Source of the DNA: Physcomitrium patens
Lineage: Eukaryota; Streptophyta; Bryopsida; Funariales; Funariaceae
Assembly (NCBI RefSeq): GCF_000002425.4
Contig: NC_037265.1
Location: 16,627,336-16,691,335 of the forward strand
Reading direction: 5' to 3'
DNA length: 64,000 bases
Part shown: one piece after another, positions 12,843 to 21,801 of the stretch
How the letters are laid out: each line of letters opens with the position of its first letter
Numbering within the stretch: the stretch's first letter is position 1
The notes under the pieces: model-generated
Told to the model about the DNA's origin: nothing
What the model saw: only the letters and a program-made list of their open reading frames with translations
Database searches by the model: none
Program-made: the position numbers and the translations under genes

Positions 12843-12872
12843 GACAAGAGTGAAGGCTTCTTCACTCTTGTC
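12843..12872 (+). other. Perfect inverted repeat at predicted transcript start
   Basis: GACAAGAGTGAAG (12843-12855) and CTTCACTCTTGTC (12860-12872) are perfect reverse complements separated by four bases. The structure starts two bases after the TATA box. A different but equivalent inverted repeat occupies the same place in the B family (28313-28324 with 28331-28342), so the structure rather than the sequence seems to be kept. Confidence 0.85.
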
Positions 12873-13042
12873 AACTCCTTTCTTGCTTCTAGTCCAGGTT
12901 CAAGAGTCTTTAGTTTCTTGTCTTGTGGCAATAGCCATTCCAATTTCCTTTTAATATACCTACTTGTTTATATTTTGACTTATTATATCGAGATAGCCTT
13001 TTGGTGTATATTTTTCCTCATCGAGTCTTTGTCCTTGACAGA

Positions 13043-13053
13043 TTGACAAGAGT
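13043..13053 (+). promoter_or_regulatory. Candidate self-primer binding site
   Basis: TTGACAAGAGT lies 2 bases after the 5' LTR, where a primer binding site belongs. It does not resemble a tRNA 3' end (no TGG start), but it is the exact reverse complement of ACTCTTGTCAA at 12864-12874, the expected 5' end of the transcript. In Tf1 of fission yeast the first 11 nucleotides of the mRNA anneal to such a site and prime reverse transcription. The assignment here is inference from position and complementarity. Confidence 0.65.
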
Positions 13054-13252
13054 ACACTTACAATATCAGAGCTTTGTTTTTTCTTGAGTAAGAGTGGATT
13101 ACCCCTTTCTCTTGACAAGACATAAGCGTATTAGAAGTTTGCGGATTACCCACTTCTAAACTGATATTGTTCTTAGTATCTTCTTTGTTATCAAGTCTTT
13201 CTTTTCTTTTGTCTTGAGCAATATCAAACAAATTTTTCTTCTTAGTGTCATT

Positions 13253-14257
13253 ATGGCAGAGCTTGTTGAAATGAAGAGTGCAATGGCACAAATGCAAGAG
13301 CAAATGAGGGAGTTAATGCTTGCGATGCATCAACTCAATTCACCAACACAGGAAAGAACAAGAATAGCAGAAAGTGGAGATATAGAGATGATCGGAGCTG
13401 CTTCAACATCTACAACAAATCACGTTCCTTCTTCAATTGTACAACACCCTATAAGCACTAGAGAACCAAGAATTACCTTACCTGAGAAATTTGATGGTAC
13501 GAGATCAAAGTTTCGAGGGTTCATCAATCAAGTACAATTGGCAATTGAACTTCAACCGCAAAGCTATCCAACTCCAGGATCACAAGTCAGGTTTATTGGC
13601 ACTCTACTTTCTGGTTCTGCATTATCGTGGTTTTCGTCTTTTCTTGAACAACGAAATTCAATATTGGACAATTTGGAAGCTTTTTTGGCGGAGTTTCGAT
13701 CTATGTATGGTGAACACGATGCAACTCGTGTTGCAACAAATAAGATCCGAATTCTGCGACAAGGAAATCGCTCAGTAACAGTATATGCTTCACAATTTCG
13801 ACAACTTGCAATTGACATCAAGTGGGATGATGCTGCACTCATCAGTCAATTTCTTTATGGATTGCAATACGAAGTAAAGAAATTGATGCTCAACTTACCT
13901 GATCCTCAAACTTTGAGTCAAGCAATCGATTTTGCGGTAAAATGTGATAATCGACTTTTTGAATTTCGATCTGAGAATCATTCACGGGAACCTCAATGTT
14001 ATTACTCAATGGCAACATCAACATCTTTGCCAAACGTACATTCGGAAGTAGAAGACATGCAAATTGATGCGGTACGTTTTAAACCTCTAACTGAGCAAGA
14101 AAAGATTCGTCGTCGTCAAGAAGGATTATGTTTATATTGTGGAGAACCTAAGCACACTGCTCAACATTGTCCAAAGAAACAACGCAACTATAAAATGATG
14201 GGTATGACGGTCAAAGAAGACAACATGTCGGAAAACGGATTCGTCCAGCTACAATAG
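13253..14257 (+). CDS. Gag of chromovirus A
   Basis: Structural protein that forms the retrotransposon particle and binds its RNA. The start at MAELVEMK (334 residues) is chosen because upstream codons are leader-like and an old copy (near 41529) aligns from that region; an in-frame ATG at 13214 would add 13 residues. In order: a short coiled-coil-like N-terminus rich in M, Q and E, a spacer, the retrotransposon gag domain (about residues 75-235, with LPEKFDGTRSKFRGF and ALSWFSSFLEQ), and a CX2CX4HX4C zinc knuckle (CLYCGEPKHTAQHC, about residues 293-306). It precedes pol, which lies in a different frame and overlaps it slightly. Confidence 0.93.
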   Translation: MAELVEMKSAMAQMQEQMRELMLAMHQLNSPTQERTRIAESGDIEMIGAASTSTTNHVPSSIVQHPISTREPRITLPEKFDGTRSKFRGFINQVQLAIELQPQSYPTPGSQVRFIGTLLSGSALSWFSSFLEQRNSILDNLEAFLAEFRSMYGEHDATRVATNKIRILRQGNRSVTVYASQFRQLAIDIKWDDAALISQFLYGLQYEVKKLMLNLPDPQTLSQAIDFAVKCDNRLFEFRSENHSREPQCYYSMATSTSLPNVHSEVEDMQIDAVRFKPLTEQEKIRRRQEGLCLYCGEPKHTAQHCPKKQRNYKMMGMTVKEDNMSENGFVQLQ

Positions 14258-14262
14258 GGACC

Positions 14263-17200
14263 GTGCAGCTGGAACCTTGTACAATTCCTAATGAAGGTCC
14301 TATCCTCTCCTCAGAATCCTCTCCTTGTTTTATAATAGACTTATATTTAGGACCTAAGAATTACAAAGCCTCTGCTTTATTAGATTCGGGAGCCTTAGCA
14401 TGTTTTTTAGATGAACAATTTGTTAAAAGTCGTAAAATATCCTTTGTACAGAAACCTAAACCAGTACATGTAGAAGTCATAGATGGTCGTCCCTTGTCTT
14501 CTGGAGATGTCACTCATGAAACTCATCCTATAAAAGTAACAATAGACGGTCATGATAGCTACATAGCTTTTAACATAATTAAATCTCCGTCCAATCTAGT
14601 TATTTTAGGTTTATCCTGGCTAGAAAAATATAACCCTCGAATAGATTGGAATTCGCGTAAACTTGACTTTTTCCAAAGCGTTATTAATAGTTCTACCAAC
14701 CAAGTAAAAAATTATAAGTCTAGTATAGTAAAATCCGTACTGATAGGTGCAAAAGCATTTATACACGCAGCAAAAGAAGGATCAACTTTTGCTATTTATG
14801 CTGCACCTATTTCTGAAAACATAAAGACTTCAAGTGGCATTCCAAGTCAATATCAGGAGTATCAAGACGTTTTTGAGAAAAAGAATGCAGATATTCTTCT
14901 TGAGCATCGTCCATATGATTGTTCAATCGACCTCAAGGAAGGAACTCAGCCACCATTTGGACCAATTTACAGTTTATCGCAAGATGAGATGGCTGAACTC
15001 AAGACATATATTGACGAGAATTTAGCGAAGAATTTCATACGCCATTCAAAATCTCCAGCAGGAGCTCCAATTCTATTCGTAAAGAAAAAAGATGGATCTT
15101 TACGAATGTGTGTTGATTATCGAGGACTCAACAAGATCACAATCAAAAACAGGTATCCATTACCTTTGATATCAGGACTCCTTGACCAGTTGAATCAAGC
15201 TAAGATCTATACAAAAATAGATCTAAGAGGAGCATATAATCTAGTACGGATCAAAGAAGGAGATGAATGGAAGACTGCGTTTCGAACCAGGTATGGACAT
15301 TTCGAATATAATGTCATGCCCTTTGGACTCACGAATGCACCAGCTGCTTTTCAACATCTCATGAATGATGTATTTCGTGAATTCTTAGACAATTTTGTCG
15401 TCTGCTATCTAGACGATATCCTGATCTATTCCAAGAACGTCGAAGAACATGAAATACATGTTCGTCAAGTATTACAAAAACTTAGAGATGCAGGATTGTA
15501 CGCCAAGATGGAAAAGTGTGTATTTCACACTACTCAAGTTGACTTTTTAGGATACATCATTTCAAATGATGGTCTCATGATGGATTCTAAGAAAGTCCAA
15601 ACAATCGTGGATTGGAAGATTCCAAGGACAGTAAGAGATGTTCAATGTTTCTTGGGATTTGCGAATTACTATCGGATCTTCATCAAAGATTTCTCACGAG
15701 TTGCAGCTCCACTTACACGCTTGACTAGTAAAGATAAATTTCAATGGAATCAAGAAGCGGAAGCAGCATTTGAAGCCTTGAAGACATCGTTTGTCTCTGC
15801 ACCAGTCTTATATCGTGTTGACTTTTCCAAGGCATTTTTTATGGAAACAGATGCATCAGATTTTGCCTTGGGTGCAGTTTTATCACAAATGGGAACAGAT
15901 GACAAACTCCATCCGATAGCTTTTCATTCAAAAAAATTCTCAACAGCCGAGATCAATTATGAGATCCACGATAAAGAACTTCTTGCGATCGTGGATTCCT
16001 TTCAAGAATGGCGTCATTATCTAGAAGGCGCTTCTAGTCCAGTCACTGTGTATACAGATCACAAGAACCTCGAGTATTTCATGTCAGCACGCGTGTTGAA
16101 TCGTCGTCAAGCTCGTTGGAGTATGTCTTTGTCAAGATTCGAGTTCATTATCACTTATCGGCCAGGAAAACAACAAGGTTTATCCGATGCCCTATCTAGA
16201 CGTTCTTATTTTGCACCAAAAGAAGGAGATGCAGCTTTTGAGCAACAAAGAACGGTCCTCTTGAAACCGGAGCAATTTCATCTCCGAGCAATGAAATCAA
16301 CATTGACTGTTGATTCAACTTTTCTCAAGCAAATCCAGTCCAGTATGTCCTCAGACCCTCTTGTTTATTATATCGAGAATAATTCTTCCAAGTCTCATGA
16401 TCCTTCTAAGTTTGAGTTCAAGAATAATCTATTATATTTTGAAGGACGCCTATATGTTCCAGAAGGAGAAGCACGTTTACGTGTTCTTCAAGCATGTCAT
16501 GACTTTCCAGCAGCAGGGCACTTTGGATATAATAAGACTTTGGAACTCATATCAAGAGATTTTTGGTGGCCACAAATGTGGAAGTCAGTCAAAGACTTTG
16601 TACAATCATGTGATATTTGTTCAAGATCAAAAATTCCTCGTCATCGACCTTACGGACTTCTTCAGCCATTACCTATACCAGAACAACCATGGTCTTCTGT
16701 TTCTATGGATTTCATCACAGATCTTCCAAGCTCAAGATCTTATGATTCTATATTTGTGATAGTAGATCGTTTCACCAAGATGGCACATTTTGTGCCATGT
16801 ACAAAATCTATCACAGGTGAAGAAACAGCTAAGCTTTTCATTGATAATATCTATCGCTATCATGGATTACCTAAAGATATCACATCAGATAGGGGAACTC
16901 AATTTGTGTCAAGATTTTGGAAGACCCTTTTCAAGATTTTAAAAGTGGACATAAAACTATCTTCGGCTTTTCATCCTCAAACTGATGGACAAACAGAGCG
17001 CGTAAACCAAGTCTTGGAGCAATATTTAAGGTATACTATCAACTACCAACAAGATGATTGGACAACCCTTCTGCCATTGGCAGAGTTTGCTTATAATAAT
17101 ACGGTACATTCTTCCACGCAACAAACACCTTTCTTTGCCAATTATGGCTATCATCCACGACTTGATACTTTTGATTTTTCAAAAGTTGATAATCCTGCAG

Positions 17201-17751
17201 CAGAAGATATGGCAAATCGGTTGTCAGAGTTACATGCAATAATGAAGACACAATTGAAGGAAGCTCAAGAACGACAAAAGATAAACGCAGATCTATATCG
17301 TATGGAGCAACCACAGATCAACGTCGGTGATAAGGTATGGCTACTTCGTCGCAATATCAAGACTACTCGACCTTGTGACAAGTTGGACTATCGTAGGCTT
17401 GGCCCCTTTTCTGTTTCTGAACAGATCAACCCAGTTGCATATCGGTTACATCTACCAGAGTCAATGAAGATCCATCCTGTATTCCACGTATCTCTTCTTG
17501 AACCATATAAGACAGTGGATATACAAGGAAGAAGACAAATGCCACTGCCTCCTATAGAAGTAGATAATAATGAAGAATTTGAGGTGGAAGAGATATTAGA
17601 CTCAAGGCGGCGCCGAAATAAGTTGGAATATCTTGTTCATTGGCACGGATATGATATTAGTGAACGCACATGGGAGCCATCCAGGAATCTAGCAAATGCA
17701 TCAACTAAAGTCAAAGTTTTTCATCAACGACATCCATCAAAACCAAGATGA
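14263..17751 (+). CDS. Pol polyprotein with C-terminal chromodomain
   Basis: Polyprotein of about 1162 residues carrying the enzymes for element copying. Counting from 14263: aspartic protease with DSG at 41-43; reverse transcriptase (about 240-430) with VMPFGL 351-356 and YLDD 382-385; RNase H (about 522-645) with ETDAS and TDHKN; integrase with H746, H753, C783 and C786 zinc site and D816, D876, E912 catalytic triad (35 residues between the last two); GPF motif near 1047; chromodomain (about 1105-1155) with EYLVHWHGY and TWEP. The frame is open from 14194, so it overlaps gag by some 64 bases in the -1 frame; no ATG opens it, consistent with frameshift expression as known in Ty3/gypsy elements. 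A chromodomain normally guides integration toward marked chromatin. Confidence 0.95.
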   Translation: MQLEPCTIPNEGPILSSESSPCFIIDLYLGPKNYKASALLDSGALACFLDEQFVKSRKISFVQKPKPVHVEVIDGRPLSSGDVTHETHPIKVTIDGHDSYIAFNIIKSPSNLVILGLSWLEKYNPRIDWNSRKLDFFQSVINSSTNQVKNYKSSIVKSVLIGAKAFIHAAKEGSTFAIYAAPISENIKTSSGIPSQYQEYQDVFEKKNADILLEHRPYDCSIDLKEGTQPPFGPIYSLSQDEMAELKTYIDENLAKNFIRHSKSPAGAPILFVKKKDGSLRMCVDYRGLNKITIKNRYPLPLISGLLDQLNQAKIYTKIDLRGAYNLVRIKEGDEWKTAFRTRYGHFEYNVMPFGLTNAPAAFQHLMNDVFREFLDNFVVCYLDDILIYSKNVEEHEIHVRQVLQKLRDAGLYAKMEKCVFHTTQVDFLGYIISNDGLMMDSKKVQTIVDWKIPRTVRDVQCFLGFANYYRIFIKDFSRVAAPLTRLTSKDKFQWNQEAEAAFEALKTSFVSAPVLYRVDFSKAFFMETDASDFALGAVLSQMGTDDKLHPIAFHSKKFSTAEINYEIHDKELLAIVDSFQEWRHYLEGASSPVTVYTDHKNLEYFMSARVLNRRQARWSMSLSRFEFIITYRPGKQQGLSDALSRRSYFAPKEGDAAFEQQRTVLLKPEQFHLRAMKSTLTVDSTFLKQIQSSMSSDPLVYYIENNSSKSHDPSKFEFKNNLLYFEGRLYVPEGEARLRVLQACHDFPAAGHFGYNKTLELISRDFWWPQMWKSVKDFVQSCDICSRSKIPRHRPYGLLQPLPIPEQPWSSVSMDFITDLPSSRSYDSIFVIVDRFTKMAHFVPCTKSITGEETAKLFIDNIYRYHGLPKDITSDRGTQFVSRFWKTLFKILKVDIKLSSAFHPQTDGQTERVNQVLEQYLRYTINYQQDDWTTLLPLAEFAYNNTVHSSTQQTPFFANYGYHPRLDTFDFSKVDNPAAEDMANRLSELHAIMKTQLKEAQERQKINADLYRMEQPQINVGDKVWLLRRNIKTTRPCDKLDYRRLGPFSVSEQINPVAYRLHLPESMKIHPVFHVSLLEPYKTVDIQGRRQMPLPPIEVDNNEEFEVEEILDSRRRRNKLEYLVHWHGYDISERTWEPSRNLANASTKVKVFHQRHPSKPR

Positions 17752-17845
17752 AAATCTCTCTTATAAAAGAGACAAGATTGAGGCAAGACAACATTCAATT
17801 TCCTATCCTTGTTTGTAACTTCTTTGCATTTGTGACGCTAATTAG

Positions 17846-18268
17846 ATGGAGAGCCAACAACCAGCAGATTCAACTCAAGAACCTTCGTTTGCTGACCTGC
17901 CGGACGAGACATTACGATTGTCACAACCTTCAAGACGACGCAATCGAGATGAAGATCTTCAAGAACGACATGTTCTTCCTCGAACAGATGGTGAGATACA
18001 ACGCGTTTGGTATCACGATTTGGGAAGGGACTCTCGATGTTTGGTGATTTTGCTAGAGGTAGGAACAACTCCTGATGGTGTTCCGAATATTCTATTCGAA
18101 GGAAGTTATGAAGGCCTCAATAATGATCAAATAACTGGGTGGTCTTCTCGCCCTGGTATGAGACACTACCGATGGTTGAGAGGCCCTATCAATCATCTTC
18201 GAAGAGAACAGAGATCAGAGTATGTGGCAAATACAATTCGTCGCATCATAGATTTCCTCAACATATGA
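17846..18268 (+). CDS. Third ORF of chromovirus A, unknown function
   Basis: A 140-residue protein between pol and the 3' LTR, starting at the first ATG (MESQQPADSTQEP) 95 bases after the pol stop. It has a polar N-terminus with an RRRNRDED stretch, a central block with CLVILLEVGTTPDG and LFEGSYEGLNND, and a conserved end HYRWLRGPINHLRREQ followed by EYVANTIRRIIDFL. No signal peptide or membrane segment is visible, so it is not an envelope protein. Equivalent ORF remnants occur in three old copies here (4681-5096, 34368-34790, 55908-56310), and a diverged homologue lies at the same place in family B (33399-33752). I do not recognise the protein. Its conservation in two families argues for a real role in the element. 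Confidence 0.8.
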   Translation: MESQQPADSTQEPSFADLPDETLRLSQPSRRRNRDEDLQERHVLPRTDGEIQRVWYHDLGRDSRCLVILLEVGTTPDGVPNILFEGSYEGLNNDQITGWSSRPGMRHYRWLRGPINHLRREQRSEYVANTIRRIIDFLNI

Positions 18269-18296
18269 TGACCACTCCTCGTGGAACTCGTCTCTA

Positions 18297-18306
18297 GAAG
18301 GGGGGG
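18297..18306 (+). promoter_or_regulatory. Polypurine tract
   Basis: AGAAGGGGGG, a run of purines ending three bases before the 3' LTR. This is the usual place and composition of the plus-strand primer in LTR retrotransposons. The equivalent stretch in the A' copy (34815-34824) is similar. Confidence 0.8.
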
Positions 18307-18309
18307 TAA

Positions 18310-18861
18310 TGTTACGGCCATAATCATGTAAGCTAATAATTACATATAGAAATAGGTAGAAGTAAGTAAAAGTAGATAAAAGTAAGTTAATTGTATAATA
18401 TTTAATATAGAAGCTTCCTAGAAACTTCCTAGACGCTGCTTTGACTTCATAGGTGTCTTTAATTGACTTTTTGGATTAGAAACGTGGTCAACAAATTGGC
18501 CATGTGCCACACATGTTGGTAGCTTGAAGATCAAGCTAACTATGTGGCCCACACGTAGAAAAACTTGCCTTGTAAGTCAAGGCATGTGTCCTACAAAGTC
18601 AACACATATTGGAGGTCCTATAGAACGTCGCCACGTAGCCCCTAGTTAGATAGTATATATAGAGACAAGAGTGAAGGCTTCTTCACTCTTGTCAACTCCT
18701 TTCTTGCTTCTAGTCCAGGTTCAAGAGTCTTTAGTTTCTTGTCTTGTGGCAATAGCCATTCCAATTTCCTTTTAATATACCTACTTGTTTATATTTTGAC
18801 TTATTATATCGAGATAGCATTTTAATGTATATTTTTCCTCATCGAGTCTTTGTCCTTGACA
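18310..18861 (+). repeat. 3' LTR of chromovirus A
   Basis: 552 bp, begins TGTTACGG and ends TCCTTGACA. Nearly identical to the 5' LTR, with about 9 differences, mostly of the C-to-T or G-to-A kind. TATA box at 18654-18661. Confidence 0.95.
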
Positions 18862-18866
18862 TTGAA
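18862..18866 (+). repeat. Right target-site duplication TTGAA
   Basis: Matches TTGAA at 12484-12488 exactly, marking the insertion of element A. Confidence 0.9.
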
Positions 18867-19525
18867 TTATCTATGAAAGAAAAAATTATGGATGCTATTC
18901 TTAGCTAAATTTAAAATAAATTTATAACTATTATAGATCTTCATAAGCTTGTTAATACTCTTAGAATAGAAATTTTATGCATCATTAATGCCAACTTTAG
19001 AAGCAATATTCATATACCTATAGAAGAATTCAAGATTCTACACCAAAAAGTTGTATAGTTAAAAGAAGTAAATAGATGAGCCTCACAACTAAATTCAAGA
19101 AGTCTTGCTTCTATAAACATGAGGGAGGCAACGATTAGTATGTTTGAGAAGTTTGATGGTACAAGATCAAAATTTCAAGGATTTTTGCAACAAATTAAGT
19201 TTTATTTAAGATTTTATTTTTTTCAATACTTCAATAGATTTACTCAAGTTGGATTCATAGGCATACTTATATCTAAAATTATTCTTTTTTGGTTTGTATC
19301 TTTGATGGAAAAAGATTCATGATATTCTATAATTTGAATTTAGTCTTGAAAGTATTTATAGCTATATTTAGAAAAAACAATTATAAAAAGATAGAAGTGA
19401 CAAAACTTGTATTACTACAATAAAGATCACATTTAACCATGCTATATAATGTTAAATTTCAAAATCTTATTTTTTATGTAGATTTGAATGATAAAATCTT
19501 TATCAATTAATTTTAATATGGATTA
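18862..19525 (+). mobile_element. Right part of old A' chromovirus relic (gag)
   Basis: Gag N-terminal relic of the A' subfamily, continuing the sequence interrupted at 12488. It parallels 23600-24270 and, on the minus strand, 59930-60180: ISKFDG-type wording is replaced by ISMFEKFDGTRSKFQGF at about 19137-19187. Broken and old. Homology fades around 19520. Confidence 0.8.
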
Positions 19526-19650
19526 CAAATTATCTTCTTCTAATTTAATTTTTGAATTTATTTGAATTATTTATAGAAGTTAAAATTATGGATGTTATTC
19601 TTAATTAAAATAAGAATATATTTATAAATATTATAAATCTTCACAATTTT
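19526..19650 (+). repeat. Second partial copy of A' gag leader
   Basis: This stretch repeats the A' leader and gag start already seen at 12440-12488 plus 18862-18950 (TTACAAATTATCTTCTTCTA, then AATTATTTATAGAAG and ATAAATCTTCAC). It is more decayed. Either a local duplication or a fragment of another copy; it stops where the E-like LTR begins. Confidence 0.6.
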
Positions 19651-20899
19651 GTGTCAATGTTTAAATATGATAAATTTTCATATAGACCTTTTTAATATAG
19701 CCATCTACATTTGTAAAACATTTGAGCCAAAAATTTGTCCAAAAACTCAAGATATAATTCAAATCAAAACCTCCATTAAAAATAATTTTCTTAAAAATCC
19801 CAATTTTCAATACTAACTTTCAATAGCCCTTTTTTCTTTATTTTAGATTGGAATTTATCAAATTTTTTATATAAAATGTAGATCTTCAAGTTTGCTTTTA
19901 AATGTGAATTTTTTGATTTTTCAATGCTTTCTTACATCTCTTTATATACTTAAAAGAATAATAATAAGTACCAAAATCACACTCTAATTTCAAAAAACCA
20001 TAACTCCCTCATTACAACTCTAAATCATACATTAATTTTATCCAAATTCTAGTCCAAAATACAAACTTTTTGAATCCAATCTCCAAACATTGAATATATT
20101 TCCTTTCTTTGAATGGTTTGCTTGGTGTGAATATAATTAAAAGCTCCAATGGTTAGTTATAATTTTTTTTATAATTTTTAACATATTTTTACTAATTTTA
20201 ATGCTAATATAACTAATTAATAGATCTAAATTAGTTTTTTTAGTTAATTATGACTTTGATCATATCTTTAGGTTGTTAATTAGATGGATACTTCTAATTA
20301 GTAGATTGATTAAGTATTTTAAAATTCAAAAGAAAAAATAGTAAATTTAAAAGGTATATGATTTTTTTTTGAATTACTTTAAATCTTTTTCTTAGTAATA
20401 AAACTAAAATTTTAGTAGAATTTATCTTCTAATTATTAGGAATTATATCTTAAATTAATCCACAATCTTAATTTTCAATCCAAAAGCTAATTTCTAATTT
20501 GACTATGGTTAGAAAGTCCCTTAAACCTAATTACTCTATCTTCTTAATTAGTTTTGAAGATTTTTAAGCTTAAATTTCATACTGTAATTTAATTGGATTA
20601 AAAATATAAAGTCTAATTTTTAAATTAATGATGATCTTAAAAAGATGGAGACAAGCTAAAATTTTGGTGGAGTTTCCTCTCATAGTGATTTTAATCACTA
20701 CTTGAAGTTGAAAAAAAGGAAAAATTGGAAAAAATCACAAATTCAAGGCCAATTTATAATTAGGTTTTGAATTTGCCAAGAGTTCATGCTTAAGGGAGTT
20801 TAAATTGAAGAATGGTGATTTTGAATGCTTTGATGGCAAGAACCCTTGCTTATATCCAAGTAAGATAATTAGAATTAGAATTGTAGTTAAAATTTACAA

Positions 20900-21340
20900 C
20901 TAAATTAGCAAATTTTTAATGAATTTTTAAATGAATTTTAAAATGCAAAGGGATCTGGTGCCTCGGTAGTGTTGAATAATCAGCTTTGAAATATTGTATC
21001 TTAATACTTAATTAAATTTTTTTTTCTGAAATTTGTTGAAGAAAGGAACTCTTCTAAGTGTGGTTTTAGGAAAAATTATACTTGTCAATTTTAAACTATT
21101 AATTGATTTTTAGTGAATTTTTAAGTAGAAGGGGGTGTGCTGCCTAGGCAGCTCAAGTCGCCTTGCTTTGAAAACACACATCTCGAATGTCAAACCTCGG
21201 ATCACCATGAAATTTGGTAAATAGGAGCAACTCTATGTCAACCTCAACCACAAAATATTTCAAGTGCATAGGAGCTGTGTGGAATTTTTAGCAAATTTTT
21301 GAATGACAAGGGATTTGCTGCCCTCAACTTGACATACTCT
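20900..21340. repeat. Three-unit tandem duplication (~190 bp) in LTR-like repeat
   Basis: Three partial units are marked by the recurring words GAATTTT..AAATGCAAAGGGATCTGGTGCC (about 20930-20965), AAGGGGGTGTGCTGCCT (about 21128) and GACAAGGGATTTGCTGCC (about 21305), spaced about 170-190 bp apart. Internal tandem repeats of this kind are common in long plant LTRs. Confidence 0.55.
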
Positions 21341-21759
21341 AAGTAAGTTTTTTCTTCCCTAATCATCCTCTAATCACATCCCTTAGCACCTAAATTGCTA
21401 TATTATCACTCATTCGTCTTATTACCATTAATTAATGTTATTTAATAATTTCAAAGAACTTTTACCTAAATTGGAAATTAATCTTAAATTCTTATCTTTC
21501 CATCCATTCTTACCCTTAAAAATAAAATAAAAAATAAAAATAAAGATTAATCTGATCATTTAATTTTTTCCTATTTCTTTTAACTTTAAACTTTTAATTT
21601 TTTCTTTTAACCTTAAACTTTTAGCTTTTACTTTTAACCTTCAACTTTAAACTTTTACTTTTAAACTTAATCTTTTACTTTTATTATTTTTAAAATTTCA
21701 CTTAACTTTTAATTATTAATTCTAATTTAAATTTAAATTAAATTTAATTATATGTATAT

Positions 21760-21760
21760 A

Positions 21761-21800
<40 letters not shown>

Positions 21801-21801
21801 T
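21760..21801. repeat. (ATT)n microsatellite
   Basis: Uninterrupted run of about 13 ATT units. Confidence 0.95.

Larger units (their letters stand above)
12489..13040 (+). repeat. 5' LTR of chromovirus A
   Basis: 552 bp, begins TGTCACGG and ends TCCTTGACA. U3 carries two GAAnnTTC words 11 bp apart (12589-12596 and 12600-12607). A TATA box at 12833-12840 is followed by a perfect 13-bp inverted repeat (12843-12855 and 12860-12872) with a 4-base loop. The R region is inferred to begin around 12860-12866. Confidence 0.95.
12489..18861 (+). mobile_element. Whole-looking chromovirus, family A
   Basis: A 6373-bp Ty3/gypsy element with identical-length LTRs (552 bp each), a perfect 5-bp target duplication, gag, pol (protease, RT, RNase H, integrase, chromodomain) and a third small ORF. 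Both LTRs differ at about 9 positions by eye (about 98% identity), mostly C-to-T or G-to-A, suggesting an age of roughly a million years or less to somewhat more, depending on an unknown rate. It looks whole. The gag wording (LPEKFDGTRSKFRGF) and the C-terminal chromodomain place it among chromoviruses, probably near the Tcn1-like group described in fungi and mosses. It is inserted in an older A' relic (11994-12488 and 18862 onward). Confidence 0.95.

Noticed and set aside
13064-13073. TATCAGAGCT, resembling the initiator tRNA-Met primer site (TGGTATCAGAGC); also at 28499-28508 in B.
   Set aside because: It lies over 20 bases from the LTR and the three bases that should pair with the tRNA CCA end do not match. 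The LTR-adjacent 11-mer complementary to the transcript start is a better candidate, though the conserved word is worth remembering.
13564-13842. Open frames on the opposite strand or other frames of gag and pol.
   Set aside because: Shadows of the long gag and pol frames; no domain or start context of their own.
17846-18268. Third ORF as an envelope gene.
   Set aside because: No signal peptide, no membrane segment and only 140 residues; position alone is not enough.
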